From Gremmenia infestans (taxonomy: Eukaryota > Ascomycota > Leotiomycetes > Helotiales > Hamatocanthoscyphaceae), in the NCBI GenBank assembly GCA_032629725.1, contig JAFEVB010000002.1:3596001-3660000 (forward strand): a stretch of 64,000 nt of DNA. The letters are read 5' to 3'. The notes below the pieces were generated by a model. That model made no database searches. It saw nothing but the letters and a program-made list of their open reading frames with translations, and had not been told where the DNA came from. Numbering within the stretch: position 1 is the stretch's first letter; every line of letters starts with the position of its first letter. The translations under genes and the position numbers were made by a program. Shown here in pieces: positions 35,091-45,697 of this stretch.

Positions 35091-35972
35091 ATGTGGCCAA
35101 TTCCAAACTCCCAAAAACTGCTTCTCTCAGTCCTTATTATCCACCTCTTCCCCCTCCCTACATCGGCAACCAGCCTCACAACCTGGATCTACACCGCCTC
35201 TTATACAAACGGCTCTCTCGTCGAAGAAATCCAGTGCTATAGCCTCCCCTTCGGCGCCATCGGCTTTATCTCCCACCTCCTAACCTACTATACCATCATC
35301 ATCCTCGCCCTGCAGCGACACCCCTGGTGCCCGCTCCTCCGCAACACACACTCGCGCCTCGACATCATCCTCGCGCTCCTCGGCATCATCCTGTCCGTCA
35401 TCATCTCCTCTCTCACCATCGTCCGCTGTAGGGGAAGATGGCAATTCATCGCCATCGCGGTCTGGAAACTGGATCTGAGTATCACGTATGGACTGCTGTG
35501 TTTTCATGCCGCGCTCGTCGTTCCGAAGGGCGACGAGTATTGGGATCCGGAGAAGAGCAGGGACGTCAAGGTGCTACTATGGCTCTTGTTGTATATCCCC
35601 GGCATTTTCGTCGGTCTCGCTGGCTTGTTTTCTCTCGTCGCGGAAACTATTCAGTCAAATCCGAAAGTGCTGCTCATCACTGCCGTCTTCGGATCCATCA
35701 CTTTAGCTCTAATACTTGGTGTTGGTCTACTGGTGTGCTGTGTCTTGAGCAGCGGCAATACATCTCGGGATACGGTTCTGGGGCCGGTATTAGGGTCTAG
35801 TCTTGCTGCTTGTGGGGTTGCATTGGGGTGTTTTGGGGTGTTGGGGGCGCTGTATTCGGATTGGGTTTTGGCTGCTATTGCGGAGAATATGGTGGGGGTT
35901 CCGAGTGGGGATAATGCGCCGTTGTACTGGACTTATTTTGTTGCTAAGAGGTTGCCTTTCGTTTCCGCGTAG
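35091..35972 (+). CDS. Polytopic membrane protein of unknown function
   Basis: A single-exon frame of 293 residues. A hydrophobic N-terminus (residues 8-27) could be a signal peptide. Six further hydrophobic spans follow, for example FGAIGFISHLLTYYTIIILA, LDIILALLGIILSVIISSLT, VLLWLLLYIPGIFVGLAGLF and VLLITAVFGSITLALILGVG. The loop after span 3 is charged (PKGDEYWDPEKSRDVK). No transporter or receptor signature is recognised. Such six- or seven-span proteins are common, poorly known fungal membrane proteins. The start follows a typical purine-rich context (GAAAAACATG). Confidence 0.7.
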   Translation: MWPIPNSQKLLLSVLIIHLFPLPTSATSLTTWIYTASYTNGSLVEEIQCYSLPFGAIGFISHLLTYYTIIILALQRHPWCPLLRNTHSRLDIILALLGIILSVIISSLTIVRCRGRWQFIAIAVWKLDLSITYGLLCFHAALVVPKGDEYWDPEKSRDVKVLLWLLLYIPGIFVGLAGLFSLVAETIQSNPKVLLITAVFGSITLALILGVGLLVCCVLSSGNTSRDTVLGPVLGSSLAACGVALGCFGVLGALYSDWVLAAIAENMVGVPSGDNAPLYWTYFVAKRLPFVSA

Positions 35973-36683
35973 TCAGCTTGGGTTTTGTTTTATCTGCTCC
36001 TTGGTAAAAGCATTTATACCTTAATCTACTCCCTTTCATGTTTTTTATTTACAGGGTTCGCTTCCGCATTCATTTCGACTTTTAACACCGAGTTTTGGGA
36101 ATCACTAAGCGACGAAGCTTCGTAACTTCTAAATGATTCAACTATCTAAATTTCTTCTTTAGAGTTTACCGTTTTGATGGCTTTATAGCTTTTACTTTGG
36201 CTTCCGCGGCTGGAAACTAAGCGCAGATGCAGAGATTGGTGAAAGGGTGTGTATTTCATCTAGGCATGCCAGAGCTTGGCTGATTATAGGAGAGGGGAGC
36301 TATAGCTATTGGTATTTTCTTGTAATTATTAAAGGAGTAATGCTTTCGGGCGATGTAGCTAATCATCAGGTGAAGACCTGTTTTATTAGGCATAGCAAAA
36401 GGGCTTTTCAGTTTCCACTATGGAATCCCACTTACTATTCCTAACTTGGAGGTCCATGTCCTAACCTAAAAATTCGGGCGTCGATTTATAATTAGAGCGT
36501 GTCTTCTAATACTAATAATAAAATTTACTCGTTATAGCCTTGAATAACTTTCTAATTCTGAATACTAAGTACGAAGTTAAGCATTTTAGAACGAAGGGTT
36601 TTTGGCTGGCCAGTGAGTGAGGGAGTGCTAAAAGTAGCGTAAGCACCCGTGCCCGCAAAAATATATGCAAAAGGAATTTCAAT
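35973..36683. other. AT-rich island, no gene
   Basis: The sequence turns AT-rich with many stops in all frames and TAATA-type runs. It may contain degraded mobile DNA, but no recognisable element was found. Confidence 0.45.
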
Positions 36684-36803
36684 TGAATAGGAGGGGATTC
36701 GAACCCCTGCAGATTTCTCTACGAGAATGCTCCTTCGTGTTACCACAAAGTAAGATATATAACTATCTTGAGTCACGCGCCATAACCACTCGGCCACCTA
36801 TCC
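36684..36803 (-). tRNA. tRNA-Leu(CAA)-like gene with intron
   Basis: Read on the minus strand from 36803. The acceptor stem GGATAGG pairs with CCTATTC (one G-T), followed by A at 36684. The D arm is GCCGAGTGGTTATGGC. The anticodon loop CTCAAG gives anticodon CAA. The T arm AGGGG-TTCGAAT-CCCCT is perfect. A long variable arm contains the hairpin TTCTC-GTA-GAGAA. An intron directly 3' of the anticodon agrees with fungal tRNA-Leu(CAA). The 3' side of the anticodon stem is imperfect (CGTGA against ACACG) and the variable arm is long, so the intron boundaries are uncertain and a tRNA pseudogene is possible. Internal A and B boxes are evident. Confidence 0.65.
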
Positions 36804-37134
36804 AGTAAGCTGTAAGCTTTTCTGATTTATTATTAATAACTTGCTTATCAATAAGGAATTTTAAATCGCACATAGGTGTATAGTAAATATATTAGCGAAC
36901 TTTTAGCGAACTTTAGCGAGTTTTAATGCATGTGCACGTGTCGCGAGAGCAGTGGCGTGCAAGAAAAAATGAAGCATTAGAGATATTTTATTACAATTGC
37001 ATATAATATAAGTGGCAGAGGGGAAATAGATGGATGTGTTAGGCTTGTATACATGGGAAGTACGAGACATAAGTATACTTGTTTGAGAGAAGGAGTAGGA
37101 GATAATAACGACGCAATCAAAGCATATTATATAC
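36804..37134. other. AT-rich flank of the tRNA, no gene
   Basis: Contains two close copies of TTAGCGA-type sequence (near 36891-36920). No protein-like frame. Confidence 0.45.
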
Positions 37135-37341
37135 ATGATCCCCAACTACATCGGAGTACCTTTTGACCACCCAGAACTCTCCTTCCAAAAGGATGGTGCG
37201 CATATTCAAAAGGCTATGCTAGCTTATATGGCAATCTGGGGCCTCTGGCATCGCCGTCTTTTTATTAGATCTCTCGCCAATTGGAAATATATGGAATACA
37301 TCAAAGCATATTTTGCAAAAGATGAACCCCGAGGTTTATAG
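37135..37341 (+). CDS. Possible short protein or gene fragment (68 aa)
   Basis: A complete ATG-to-stop frame with natural composition (GVPFDHPELSFQKDGAHIQK, then a Trp/Tyr-rich helix). It stands in AT-rich DNA next to the tRNA. No domain is recognised. It may be a remnant of a longer gene or a chance frame. Confidence 0.25.
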   Translation: MIPNYIGVPFDHPELSFQKDGAHIQKAMLAYMAIWGLWHRRLFIRSLANWKYMEYIKAYFAKDEPRGL

Positions 37342-37605
37342 GAACCCTAGGAAGCTAAGGGGCTGTTTCATCATATATATCACCTGATAGCTGTAGGCCG
37401 AGAAATACCCAAGCCTAGGACAAGGGGTTGCGGGGCCGATAACCGACCTTACGCTCCGTATATTTATGCCTCCCATTGCCTCTTTCTTAGCAGAATTTTT
37501 GTTCTAGCTATGTCGTCGAATACTCTCAGGTCACGCTTCGGCTACTCGAGCTAATATACGCAGATATTGCGTCATCTAATTCGGTGAAAAAGGGGCTCAT
37601 AAACC

Positions 37606-39264
37606 ATGAACCTAGATCCCGAGTCTTCTCCGCCTCGGAGACTGCTAAAGAAAAGTCGAGATCAACAGGGACGGGCACAGGTCAACACACCAACGTCATT
37701 TGAATTCGTAAGTAGCAGTGACCGCAGTAGGATCCGCAGTCATGCGATGCGTGAATCCTGGAGACAGCGGGGCCAGAGAGCCGGTACACTAGCAGGAGAT
37801 TCCACGCCTCCAAGAACGTTCCAGACCCAATTTGATGGCTTTGAGGCTCCGCTGTCGGATCCCGAGACGGTGTCCAATGATGACCGGCTGTTGCCGCGGG
37901 ATATCATTTCTGTCGATCTTCGGCATACCGTGAAGTCACCCAAGACATCAAGTTCGGAACCGATATGGAAAGTCTCTAGAGTCCCGAAATCTCTCAGTCA
38001 GTCGGTTTCTCCATACTCAGCACTAAGTGGAAAAGATGGACTAGATCCATTCAATACCTTACGAATCGATGCCGAAGATCAAAAGCTTTTATATCACTGT
38101 AAGTTAAATTCCAAAATAGCAAGACTTGACTGATATCAGCAGGGGTAAATACCTATGCCATCCAAGCATTTGGTAAACCGACTGACCCGTCATTAAACCC
38201 CATGCGAGATCTTTACGTCCCGGTGGATTTATCTCAAGAAGCTGCTACCCATGCTGTGTTGGCACACTCAGCTTCTCACATGGCTCACCTCAGGGGTGAG
38301 CGCAATTCCATCAAAGCTGTTACACACAAGATGGCGGCAATACATCTTGTCAATGAATATCTGAATGATCCCCTGAAGGCTGTTAGTGATGAGGCATTTT
38401 CGGCGGTTTTAAGACTGCTTACTTTTGAGGTAACTTATTTCCTCCAATCCCTCTAGCTAGGCAACTCAGTATTCAGATATATACTTTTAATGAAGAGAGA
38501 ATATTCAAACCACACTATAGCTATACATTTGGAATTTGTATACTAATTAGCGTATTATTCTAGAGATATTGGGGTACAGAACGAACATGGCGACTCCACC
38601 GTAAAGGCCTAGCCCAGATGGTAAAGAACCGTGGAGGTCTCTCAACCTTCCCCACATATTGGCGTTTAGAGATGCGAGTCCAGATGTAGGTTCTTGTCAT
38701 TCTTACTTCCCTCATTTACTGACACGGTCTAGAATTTCAATAATGCCGGCCCCTCGTTGGAACAGCCCCAAGTTCGCCCAGAACTCCGACGAAGAGAATT
38801 ACGAAATACCTCACTCGAATTTCGTAAACTTCTTCCAAGATATCCAAACGGACACTCTAAAAATAAGACACCAATACCCCGCTATAGCACGTGCAATAAT
38901 CTTCTTACGATCGCCGCGTCATATTTCTGGCACCGAGGACCGACTAATGTGTCTGTTCTATATTGCTATTATTTTGAAAGATACGAACGAGGGAAAGTAC
39001 GATGCGAGCTGGCTGAATGATAGCCTCCAGAAGACAGAGCATGTGTGGACAGACTCTGTGCAAAGTCTGCGATGGTTACTTCTCCAGGGAATGGGGAGAG
39101 GGCCAGAAGGACCTGGCGCGATGATGAGGACGGAACAGTTGGAAAGCGTGGCGAGGGCACTGCAGGAGCATTCTTGGAGGCGGATGGAGGATCGACTGCT
39201 GAGTCTGATTGTTGGTTCGGAAGAAGGGGGTGATATATTTATGGAAGAGAATCCAGATCCTTGA
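37606..39264 (+). CDS. Fungal-specific transcription-factor-like protein (no zinc cluster)
   Basis: Four exons are inferred: 37606-38098, 38143-38429, 38564-38685 and 38733-39264, giving about 477 residues. The N-terminal ~150 residues are Ser/Pro/Arg-rich with MRESWRQRGQRAG. Next comes a helical region (LLYHWVNTYAIQAFGK; HAVLAHSASHMAHLRGE; HKMAAIHLVNEYLNDP; KGLAQMVKNRGGL) that matches the helical 'fungal transcription factor' regulatory domain also annotated in ascomycete 'tachykinin family' proteins. No Zn2Cys6 DNA-binding cluster is present. The acceptor of intron 1 is a tandem CAGCAG (38137-38142), so W-V or S-G-V can follow LLYH. Intron 2 is long (134 bp). A regulatory role is inferred only. 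Confidence 0.65.
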
Positions 39265-41191
39265 CTTCTATGGCACTGATAATATTGGGATACGAAGTAT
39301 CTTGGTCAGCTGTATATCCTGGGACAGGGCTAATCCGCTCCTATGCTGATGGAGCTCGACAGCTGTACTCGAATTCCCAACTTGACGGCGTTTGAAGAGT
39401 GTGTGTGAGAGTGAACTTACTTTTGCTGACATTTCTTCTGTGAGCGACCGATATCAAAACCATTGCAATGCAGAAGAACAACTGGGAATGTACTTAAAAG
39501 CTCACCTGGTATATCGAGTGTGCTCTATCATTCAAGATATCAACCCATTTTATACAAAACAAAAGTGACAAGAAATGCTAGACATACGGAGATAGTCCAA
39601 ACAACTTCAAGGCTGTAAAAACTCGCTAGAGCTAGCCTAGGTATCACAAGTATTGCCGGCATGGATCAGACTGCAAAATACACAGTTACTACATGTAACT
39701 TCTAAGTATATAAATCTCCATGAAATGCTAGCCTTGAATGCTCTCAGTATTCTCCGTACCCTTGTTTCATGTAGGTAGCCCAGTTCGGCTCGTCCCGATA
39801 GGGCCATAGCCAACCCACTATTTCCGCCCGTAACAGTCACACCGGGCTCGGCACTCTCTCTACACGGTCTGCACCTATTCCGCATTCAGTAGCCGTACAG
39901 CTGTTTTGGGACTTCGTTCGGGCACCTCGGGCGTATTCCAACTAGCAAATCAGCATCAAATCCAGCGTGGTCACGTACGTAGTACTACTATCTAAATTTT
40001 GCGTATCGTATCATGTTCAGTCATAAATACTGCGAGTTTTCTCCGGTATACATGTAGACGCCGACCCACCGCCGAAATATATAATAATTTCGCGGCTTAG
40101 TATCCTAGATGCAGCAGGGACAGCGTTGAGGAGGGAATTTTAATGTCATGCTTTCCTAGAAAACTCGTGTCATCGAGATCTTTGAAATATGAGACTTTTG
40201 TTACAGGGTTTTATCACCTATATAAAGCGTTTTCTTAGCAGCTTGTTCTCTACTAATTAGGTATAAAACATCGTATTCGAAGCACTGTTTACCTATCAAA
40301 TACCCTGTCTTGCTATTCTAAAATTCTAGTTCAAAGTGAAAATGTAGACTAGGTGACGAGACTTTCTTCAGGATGTAATTACTCGAGTAGCAAGTAGCCA
40401 TTTAAAGACGTTTGAATATACAACTTCCTACAGGCTCCACTGTAGAGGAAAAGGGGCTAATACTTTATCGGCACCAGTTATAACTCCGACCACGGTCAGG
40501 TCTTTAGTTTCTCACACCTCGGTAATACAAATGATGTAAATGCAGCCAACGGTACCAGTTTAGCGTGGAATTGTCTTTCTGTATCAAAATTTAAATGTTA
40601 AGAAGAAAATAGAAATATATCCTTTTAAACCACCTAAATTCGTCTTATTCTGATAGAAGGAGAATCAAGTATCTCCAAATCTTTATACTAGCTCCTTTCC
40701 TAGTAAAACCAGAAAAGTGAACAAGACAGGGCTGAAGTGTGCCCGCCCCGCCCCGCCCCGCCACGCCCCACCCACCATACTTCCGCTCATCTCTCCACCA
40801 ACCATTACCCACACTAAGCCGTATGCATCTGCTAGATTGAACAACAGTTTTCCTTCCCTTCACAGTGTCATGCTTTATTACCGAGGGTATACAGAATCCA
40901 TCTGCAACTTTGCGTGGTGCGCGATTCGGAAGACGCGCCGGCAACGCACGCTACTACGCTACTGTGCCGGAGTCCGAGGGAGCAAGGATGTGGTATGTGG
41001 TTATCCTTGAGGGATACAAGCATGTATCAGATCATGCGAAAGGGTGTTTTCCTTTCACGGGATGGAATGGAAGGATATAAAGAAGCTGGTTTCTTCTTTG
41101 ATCGTCGGCCTGAAAAGTTCCGTTTACTTGAAATATTGTCTTCATTTAAGTTTTTGTATATACATGCTCGAGCCACACACATACTACAGAT
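39265..41191. other. 1.9-kb AT-rich intergenic region
   Basis: Few codon-like frames and many stops. A tandem run of CCCGC units lies at about 40743-40763. TACGGAG-type sites lie at 39585 and (reverse) 39752. The last 300 bp should be the bZIP promoter. No transposon ends recognised. Confidence 0.5.
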
Positions 41192-42025
41192 ATGGATCAA
41201 TTCGACTCACTTGTTAACTTTGAGTTCTCCCCGCCAAGTATAGTACCGGAGAGTTATACGGATATCCAAGCGAGCGAGAGTAGCTTTACCCCAATGGTAT
41301 GTTACCCACCCATCCCCATCTTGTGGACCGAAGGTTTAAGGCTCGGGAAATAATGAAGATGTCGCAGGATTCCCCGCCGACGTTCGATACTTGGGACTTG
41401 TCATTACTACCTAATATGCCAACTGCGTATCAACCTATCCAAGTCACGCCTATAAATTCATGGCCGTCGTCTATTCAAGATAAAACAGAGCTACTCCGCA
41501 CTCAAGGACTTCCGGTATCTCAGCCCAGCCTTTTCAATGTATCCATTGCTTCCGATTTTGACTAATAGTAATTTTAGAATACCGCACCTGCCTTGCCTCC
41601 CAGAGATTCATGGTCACCATCCTCCTCATCAGACAACGAGTCGGAGATGACGCCACAACTTCATAACATCCATACTCCTTCTTCCGGAGACGAAGAAGTT
41701 CACCCTAGACGAGCTGTGCGGAGGACGAAGAAGACGAAAGTCGAGAAGGCGGAAAGAGTCGAGGTAAGAACTAAGATCTTATCGATTATACTATCGAGGC
41801 TAGTTTCTAATATATATGGCCGAACAGCGACGTCGAGAGAAGAACCGAACATCGCAGCGGAAATTTCGAGAGAGGAAGGAGCAGTACATCCAAGAGCTGG
41901 AAAGCCAATGCAGTGATCTGCAAAGACGGTGTGACAGTCTGCTGTTCTTGCTCTCGAGTCGAGATCTTGACGTGAGGGAGAAGGAGCAGTGGAAATGGCC
42001 GGATGTAGCTGCAGCGGAAACTTAG
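41192..42025 (+). CDS. bZIP transcription factor (AP-1-like basic region)
   Basis: Four exons are inferred: 41192-41296, 41368-41514, 41578-41763 and 41828-42025, giving about 211 residues. All junctions are phase 0. Exon 4 encodes the basic region RRREKNRTSQRKFRERKEQY, with the fungal NxxxQRxFRxRK pattern, and a short zipper (IQELESQCSDLQRRCDSLLF). The upstream exons are Ser/Pro/acidic (DSWSPSSSSDNESEMTPQ) and may act as an activation region. bZIP dimers bind DNA in the nucleus; the target genes are unknown. Intron 3 has an alternative donor 24 nt downstream, but that would leave only a 39-bp intron. The zipper is short compared with Yap1-type factors. Confidence 0.85.
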
Positions 42026-43172
42026 TCCGTAGGGCATACCGCATACTGCGATTGGGAATCTTGGGCGCGGTGTTTACTTTTTGGGTCGGGTTTGGGGAGT
42101 ATGATTGGAGGTCTTGTATTAGTTAGAGCCAGTCTGCATTAGCGCTGGTTTGCATTGTAGTGAGCGACACTTATGTTAGAGGACAAGGAGGAAAACATAC
42201 AGGAGTTCTGCTTAATTAATTTCAAGTCCAATAATAACACATGTCTACTAGAAAGATTGTCAGAAACCACCACTACGACGAGGGGAAAACATTGGGGTTG
42301 AATAAACTAAAATCCGACTTCTGCCGGCTGATTTGATATGGTGCAGATATATCACCCGGGGAATTTGCTGTAAAATTAGCATAAGCTTTCTCGAAATAAT
42401 GAGGGGTTGAGACGCAGACTCGTTGCCCACTTTTTTTTGGCAACCGCTTCGAAATTCCCGCACACCTGCAGCGAATCGAGTAGTAATTGCAGTAGTTGCA
42501 GGCAGGAATTTATTTTTCTGGATAAGAAACAGAGAAGCCAGGAGAGCTGTGGGGCTGGTTGAGGGTATGTTGGATTTACAGAAGAGGTCGTTGAGAGAGT
42601 GGAAGAGTGTATCTGTCTCGACGGATTTCACTGCCGCAAAGTGAGCAGAAATGGGGAAACGGGGAGGATGGGGGGGGTTGATCTGATGCCATTTAGGGGG
42701 TTTCCCGGTTGGGACTGACTAGTGTTTTATCATCCTCTTCTATCTTAGTTACACCTATCAATCAAAGCGTGGTTTTCCTTCAATTATCAGCCTTGAGCTG
42801 CCTATCACTTCCCGAATTGGACTAAAATAAAGCCTTCGTGACTCGTAAGAAGCTAAAAATGTTCCTCTCGTTGGTATATCGTTTTCACTCATGTTCAGTA
42901 GATGCGAGTTGTCTACTCATTGTTTGATATAGTGTACTTAGAAAGCGCACATAACCGACCCGAAACGGAGTTGCGTATATATCCTCTAGGTAGCCCGCTA
43001 CAGGATTTTAACGTCCGGTTTTCTCCACTCAGACTCTTTTTGCAATCCCGAGTCACTCCAGGTTCACCCAACCCATCACAACCCAACTTCACCTTGGTAG
43101 ACTGAACAAAATTCGCTGACCACCCCAAGCCCCAAGTAGCCCTGATTGCGAACACAGAGTTAGCAACGTTCG
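42026..43172. other. Intergenic between convergent genes
   Basis: No gene is supported. A 73-codon plus frame ending at 42644 has a natural-looking C-terminus but no ATG near its start or splice partner, and was not called. Confidence 0.45.
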
Positions 43173-44231
43173 TTACACCTTATTATCTGCAATTCCGACG
43201 CCTAAGAAATCCAAAATCCTTGTTAGAGCTTGTTCATCACCAGCCTTTGTTTCCCTCAACTTAGCATCAACCCACCCATCTGTCCAACTGCCCCCAAAAT
43301 CAACCAAATAACAATCATCTGTCTCACTATGAATCAGAACATTCTCTGGCTTGCCATCACCCCACACCACGCCAATCCTATGCAGCAATGCAATGTTACG
43401 CCGAATCTGCTCTGCCCACTTTCTCCTGCGCTCGATAGCAACAATTTCAGTACTTTCATTTTTGAAAAACTGTCCTAAAGTCATAACATGCGGAATGTAC
43501 TCTTCCAAAATCCCAATACCCGCACCCTTATCATCGGGATCGTCGACAACAAAACCGATCAATCTAGGTGCGCTAATGGTATGGGCGTATTGAGAGTCCG
43601 CGATCTTCTTTAAACACTCGTATTCACGCTGCACCGCCTTAACTTGATGAGGGACCAGCACCTTGCAGCACATATCCTGCCCTTTAGCAGAGACTCTCGC
43701 GATGAATCCAGTACCCATAAGTTTCCTGGTGATTGTGATATCCTGGGCTAAATATCTAGGCAGGTTGGTTGTAATGTTGATAGCGATATATTCAGGGCCG
43801 AACAATGGTCGTAAAGGGTATTCTTGTATTACATAGGCATTCGCGCGATCCACCACCAAGCGAAAATAGAAGGTTTCTGGATTCAGGGTAGAAAATAGAG
43901 AGATAGGTAGGGTTGAAGGTCCTCTCTCGATTCTAGGCGCCAAGAGAGAAAACTTGCGCTATCCGGCTTCGTAGATTATATCCTCGATTTCATCTTGGGC
44001 CTTCTGTAGCTCCTCGTCGTTATCCAGAAATGATTTGTCATACCGAGATATCAGCGGAGTTACAGGGTCGTCCGGGGAAGGGGTAGGGAAAACTGTAACA
44101 ATAAAGCGTTTGCTATTAATCATTATGGTAAAGTCGAGGCGGTGTCCGTCTTCCATGTCAACTTTTTGGGTGCTGAAGCTGACATTCTTCTCCCACCGAG
44201 CTCTGTCTTCATCAACAGCTATGGTGTTCAT
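43173..44231 (-). pseudogene. Protein-kinase-like gene interrupted by one in-frame TAG
   Basis: One minus-strand frame of 353 codons runs from the ATG at 44231 to the stop at 43173, broken only by TAG at 43961-43959 (codon 91). Coding character is continuous on both sides (QKAQDEIEDIIYEAG before, RKFSLLAPRIERGPS after). The kinase-like half has a nucleotide-binding region (GTGFIARVSAKGQDMCCKVL), the catalytic-loop variant VVWGDGKPENVLI and DFGGS. These are typical of the large fungal kinase-like families that lack the usual HRD. A 105-nt intron removing the TAG can be drawn but would delete conserved-looking sequence. TAG could arise from CAG by one C-to-T change. Alternatively a downstream start would give a kinase-only protein, so this may be a recent null allele. 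Confidence 0.65.
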
Positions 44232-45697
44232 GACTAGATTAAAAGAAAACTAAGAATGTCCTGAGATTTGTTCGTGTTGATAAAGCATTTTAGGCGAGAG
44301 GGAAACAACGGTAGTTGAAAATAAAACGGATAGACACGTGATTAAGTGTGTCAAGCTGTACGAAGTTTCAGAGCCACGCGTAAATGACCACTCACATTTA
44401 GACATTTAACGCGCGAGTATGAAACAGTTTGAGAACCGAGATAAGCGAATACGAAGCTAACGTTGTGACAGATAATGCTGCTGGCGGATATCTGTTTGCC
44501 CTTGTTGAGGAAGCAGGATCTTTCAGATGCTTAAAGGAATCTGTGTACAAAGGAACTGCTAGCTGGCTACTTTTAGAAGAATTTGGGTAAATGATGTTTT
44601 GAGAATTTATGCTCCGTAGTAAGCCGGTTTGGGCTGAGAATGACGTCGGCACCTTGAGTCTACCAGGGACTTGTCAGTTCACACTCTTGCTCTTTTATAA
44701 ATCCAGTTCTCCAATGACGAACATGGAATTACGGGAAAGTTCTTAATTCCCAACTGCGCATGTAATCCAGTCTGTGAGATTCACTCAACTTGAGCAAACC
44801 AGCTCAACTGGAGGAAAAAGTTTCGCCTCCAATCCTTGCCTTTGCGATATATATTCCACACTATACGGCAAGTGTTGTAAATGCAGAGCTAGAAATACTT
44901 TGCTTTGTACTATTGGCTTGCTATATGTACAATCTGTGTACAATAAAGAAAGTCAGGTGTTTGGAGAGGACTTCCCTCACAGAAGATGTAATCACAAAGC
45001 ATCATGTATTGTAGTGTTCAACAACAGTTCGGCGTGTCAAACTGAAGCCCGGTGGACCTATGCACTCGAGGGTGACGTGCGTGAACAGAACGTCATGCAC
45101 AAAAGAAACCCCCTCCGGAGATGTATTTGTAAGCGCAGCACATCACATAAACAATCGCTGTAATCGGATAATAATAGCCTGGCCGAGATGGAAATGTTGG
45201 AGGGACTTTTGCGGGTCTACACATACCGTATTCGGAATGTGTAAAAAGTGCCAGGGCTGAGTAAGCGGCAACTGCCGCGGTGCGGGTACAACCTTATCTT
45301 ATCGCCGAGAGCGACTTGCACAACTGGGTTCGGCTTTGTACAGTAGGGATCAAGTCATTCATCGAGACTATCGAGTAGGCCATGTCGATATGGTATATTT
45401 GTTTCCACCGTTTCGCGGATCAACTCCACAGACCCCGCTCGGGATTTGAAGATGATGCAACCACCGCTTTTTCACCGGGGATTCTGCTGTGTCACTGCTT
45501 GACTGCTTGGATCCACTGAAGTATTTTCAAAATTTGGGTATATATAGAACGCGAGATGCCTCTCAAATCGTAATATTCATCGATTCCCTGAGCTTCAATC
45601 TTCTCATCTCATCATCCATTCCCACACTTGCTCTGAACGACTCAAGCCAAAAACTTTCCAACTAAAAAATATTATTGGAATCCAAATAAGGGCAAGT
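44232..45697. other. Intergenic, nothing seen
   Basis: 1.5 kb between divergent genes. A TATATATAG element at about 45539 lies 160 bp upstream of the GMC oxidoreductase start and is a plausible TATA box. CTCCGTA at 44612. Frames here are not protein-like. Confidence 0.5.

Noticed and set aside
37606..38098. Zn2Cys6 cluster in the transcription-factor-like gene
   Set aside because: No six-cysteine pattern is present in the N-terminal exon.
42423..42644. 73-codon plus-strand frame with natural C-terminus
   Set aside because: No start codon in reasonable context, no splice partner and no recognisable domain.
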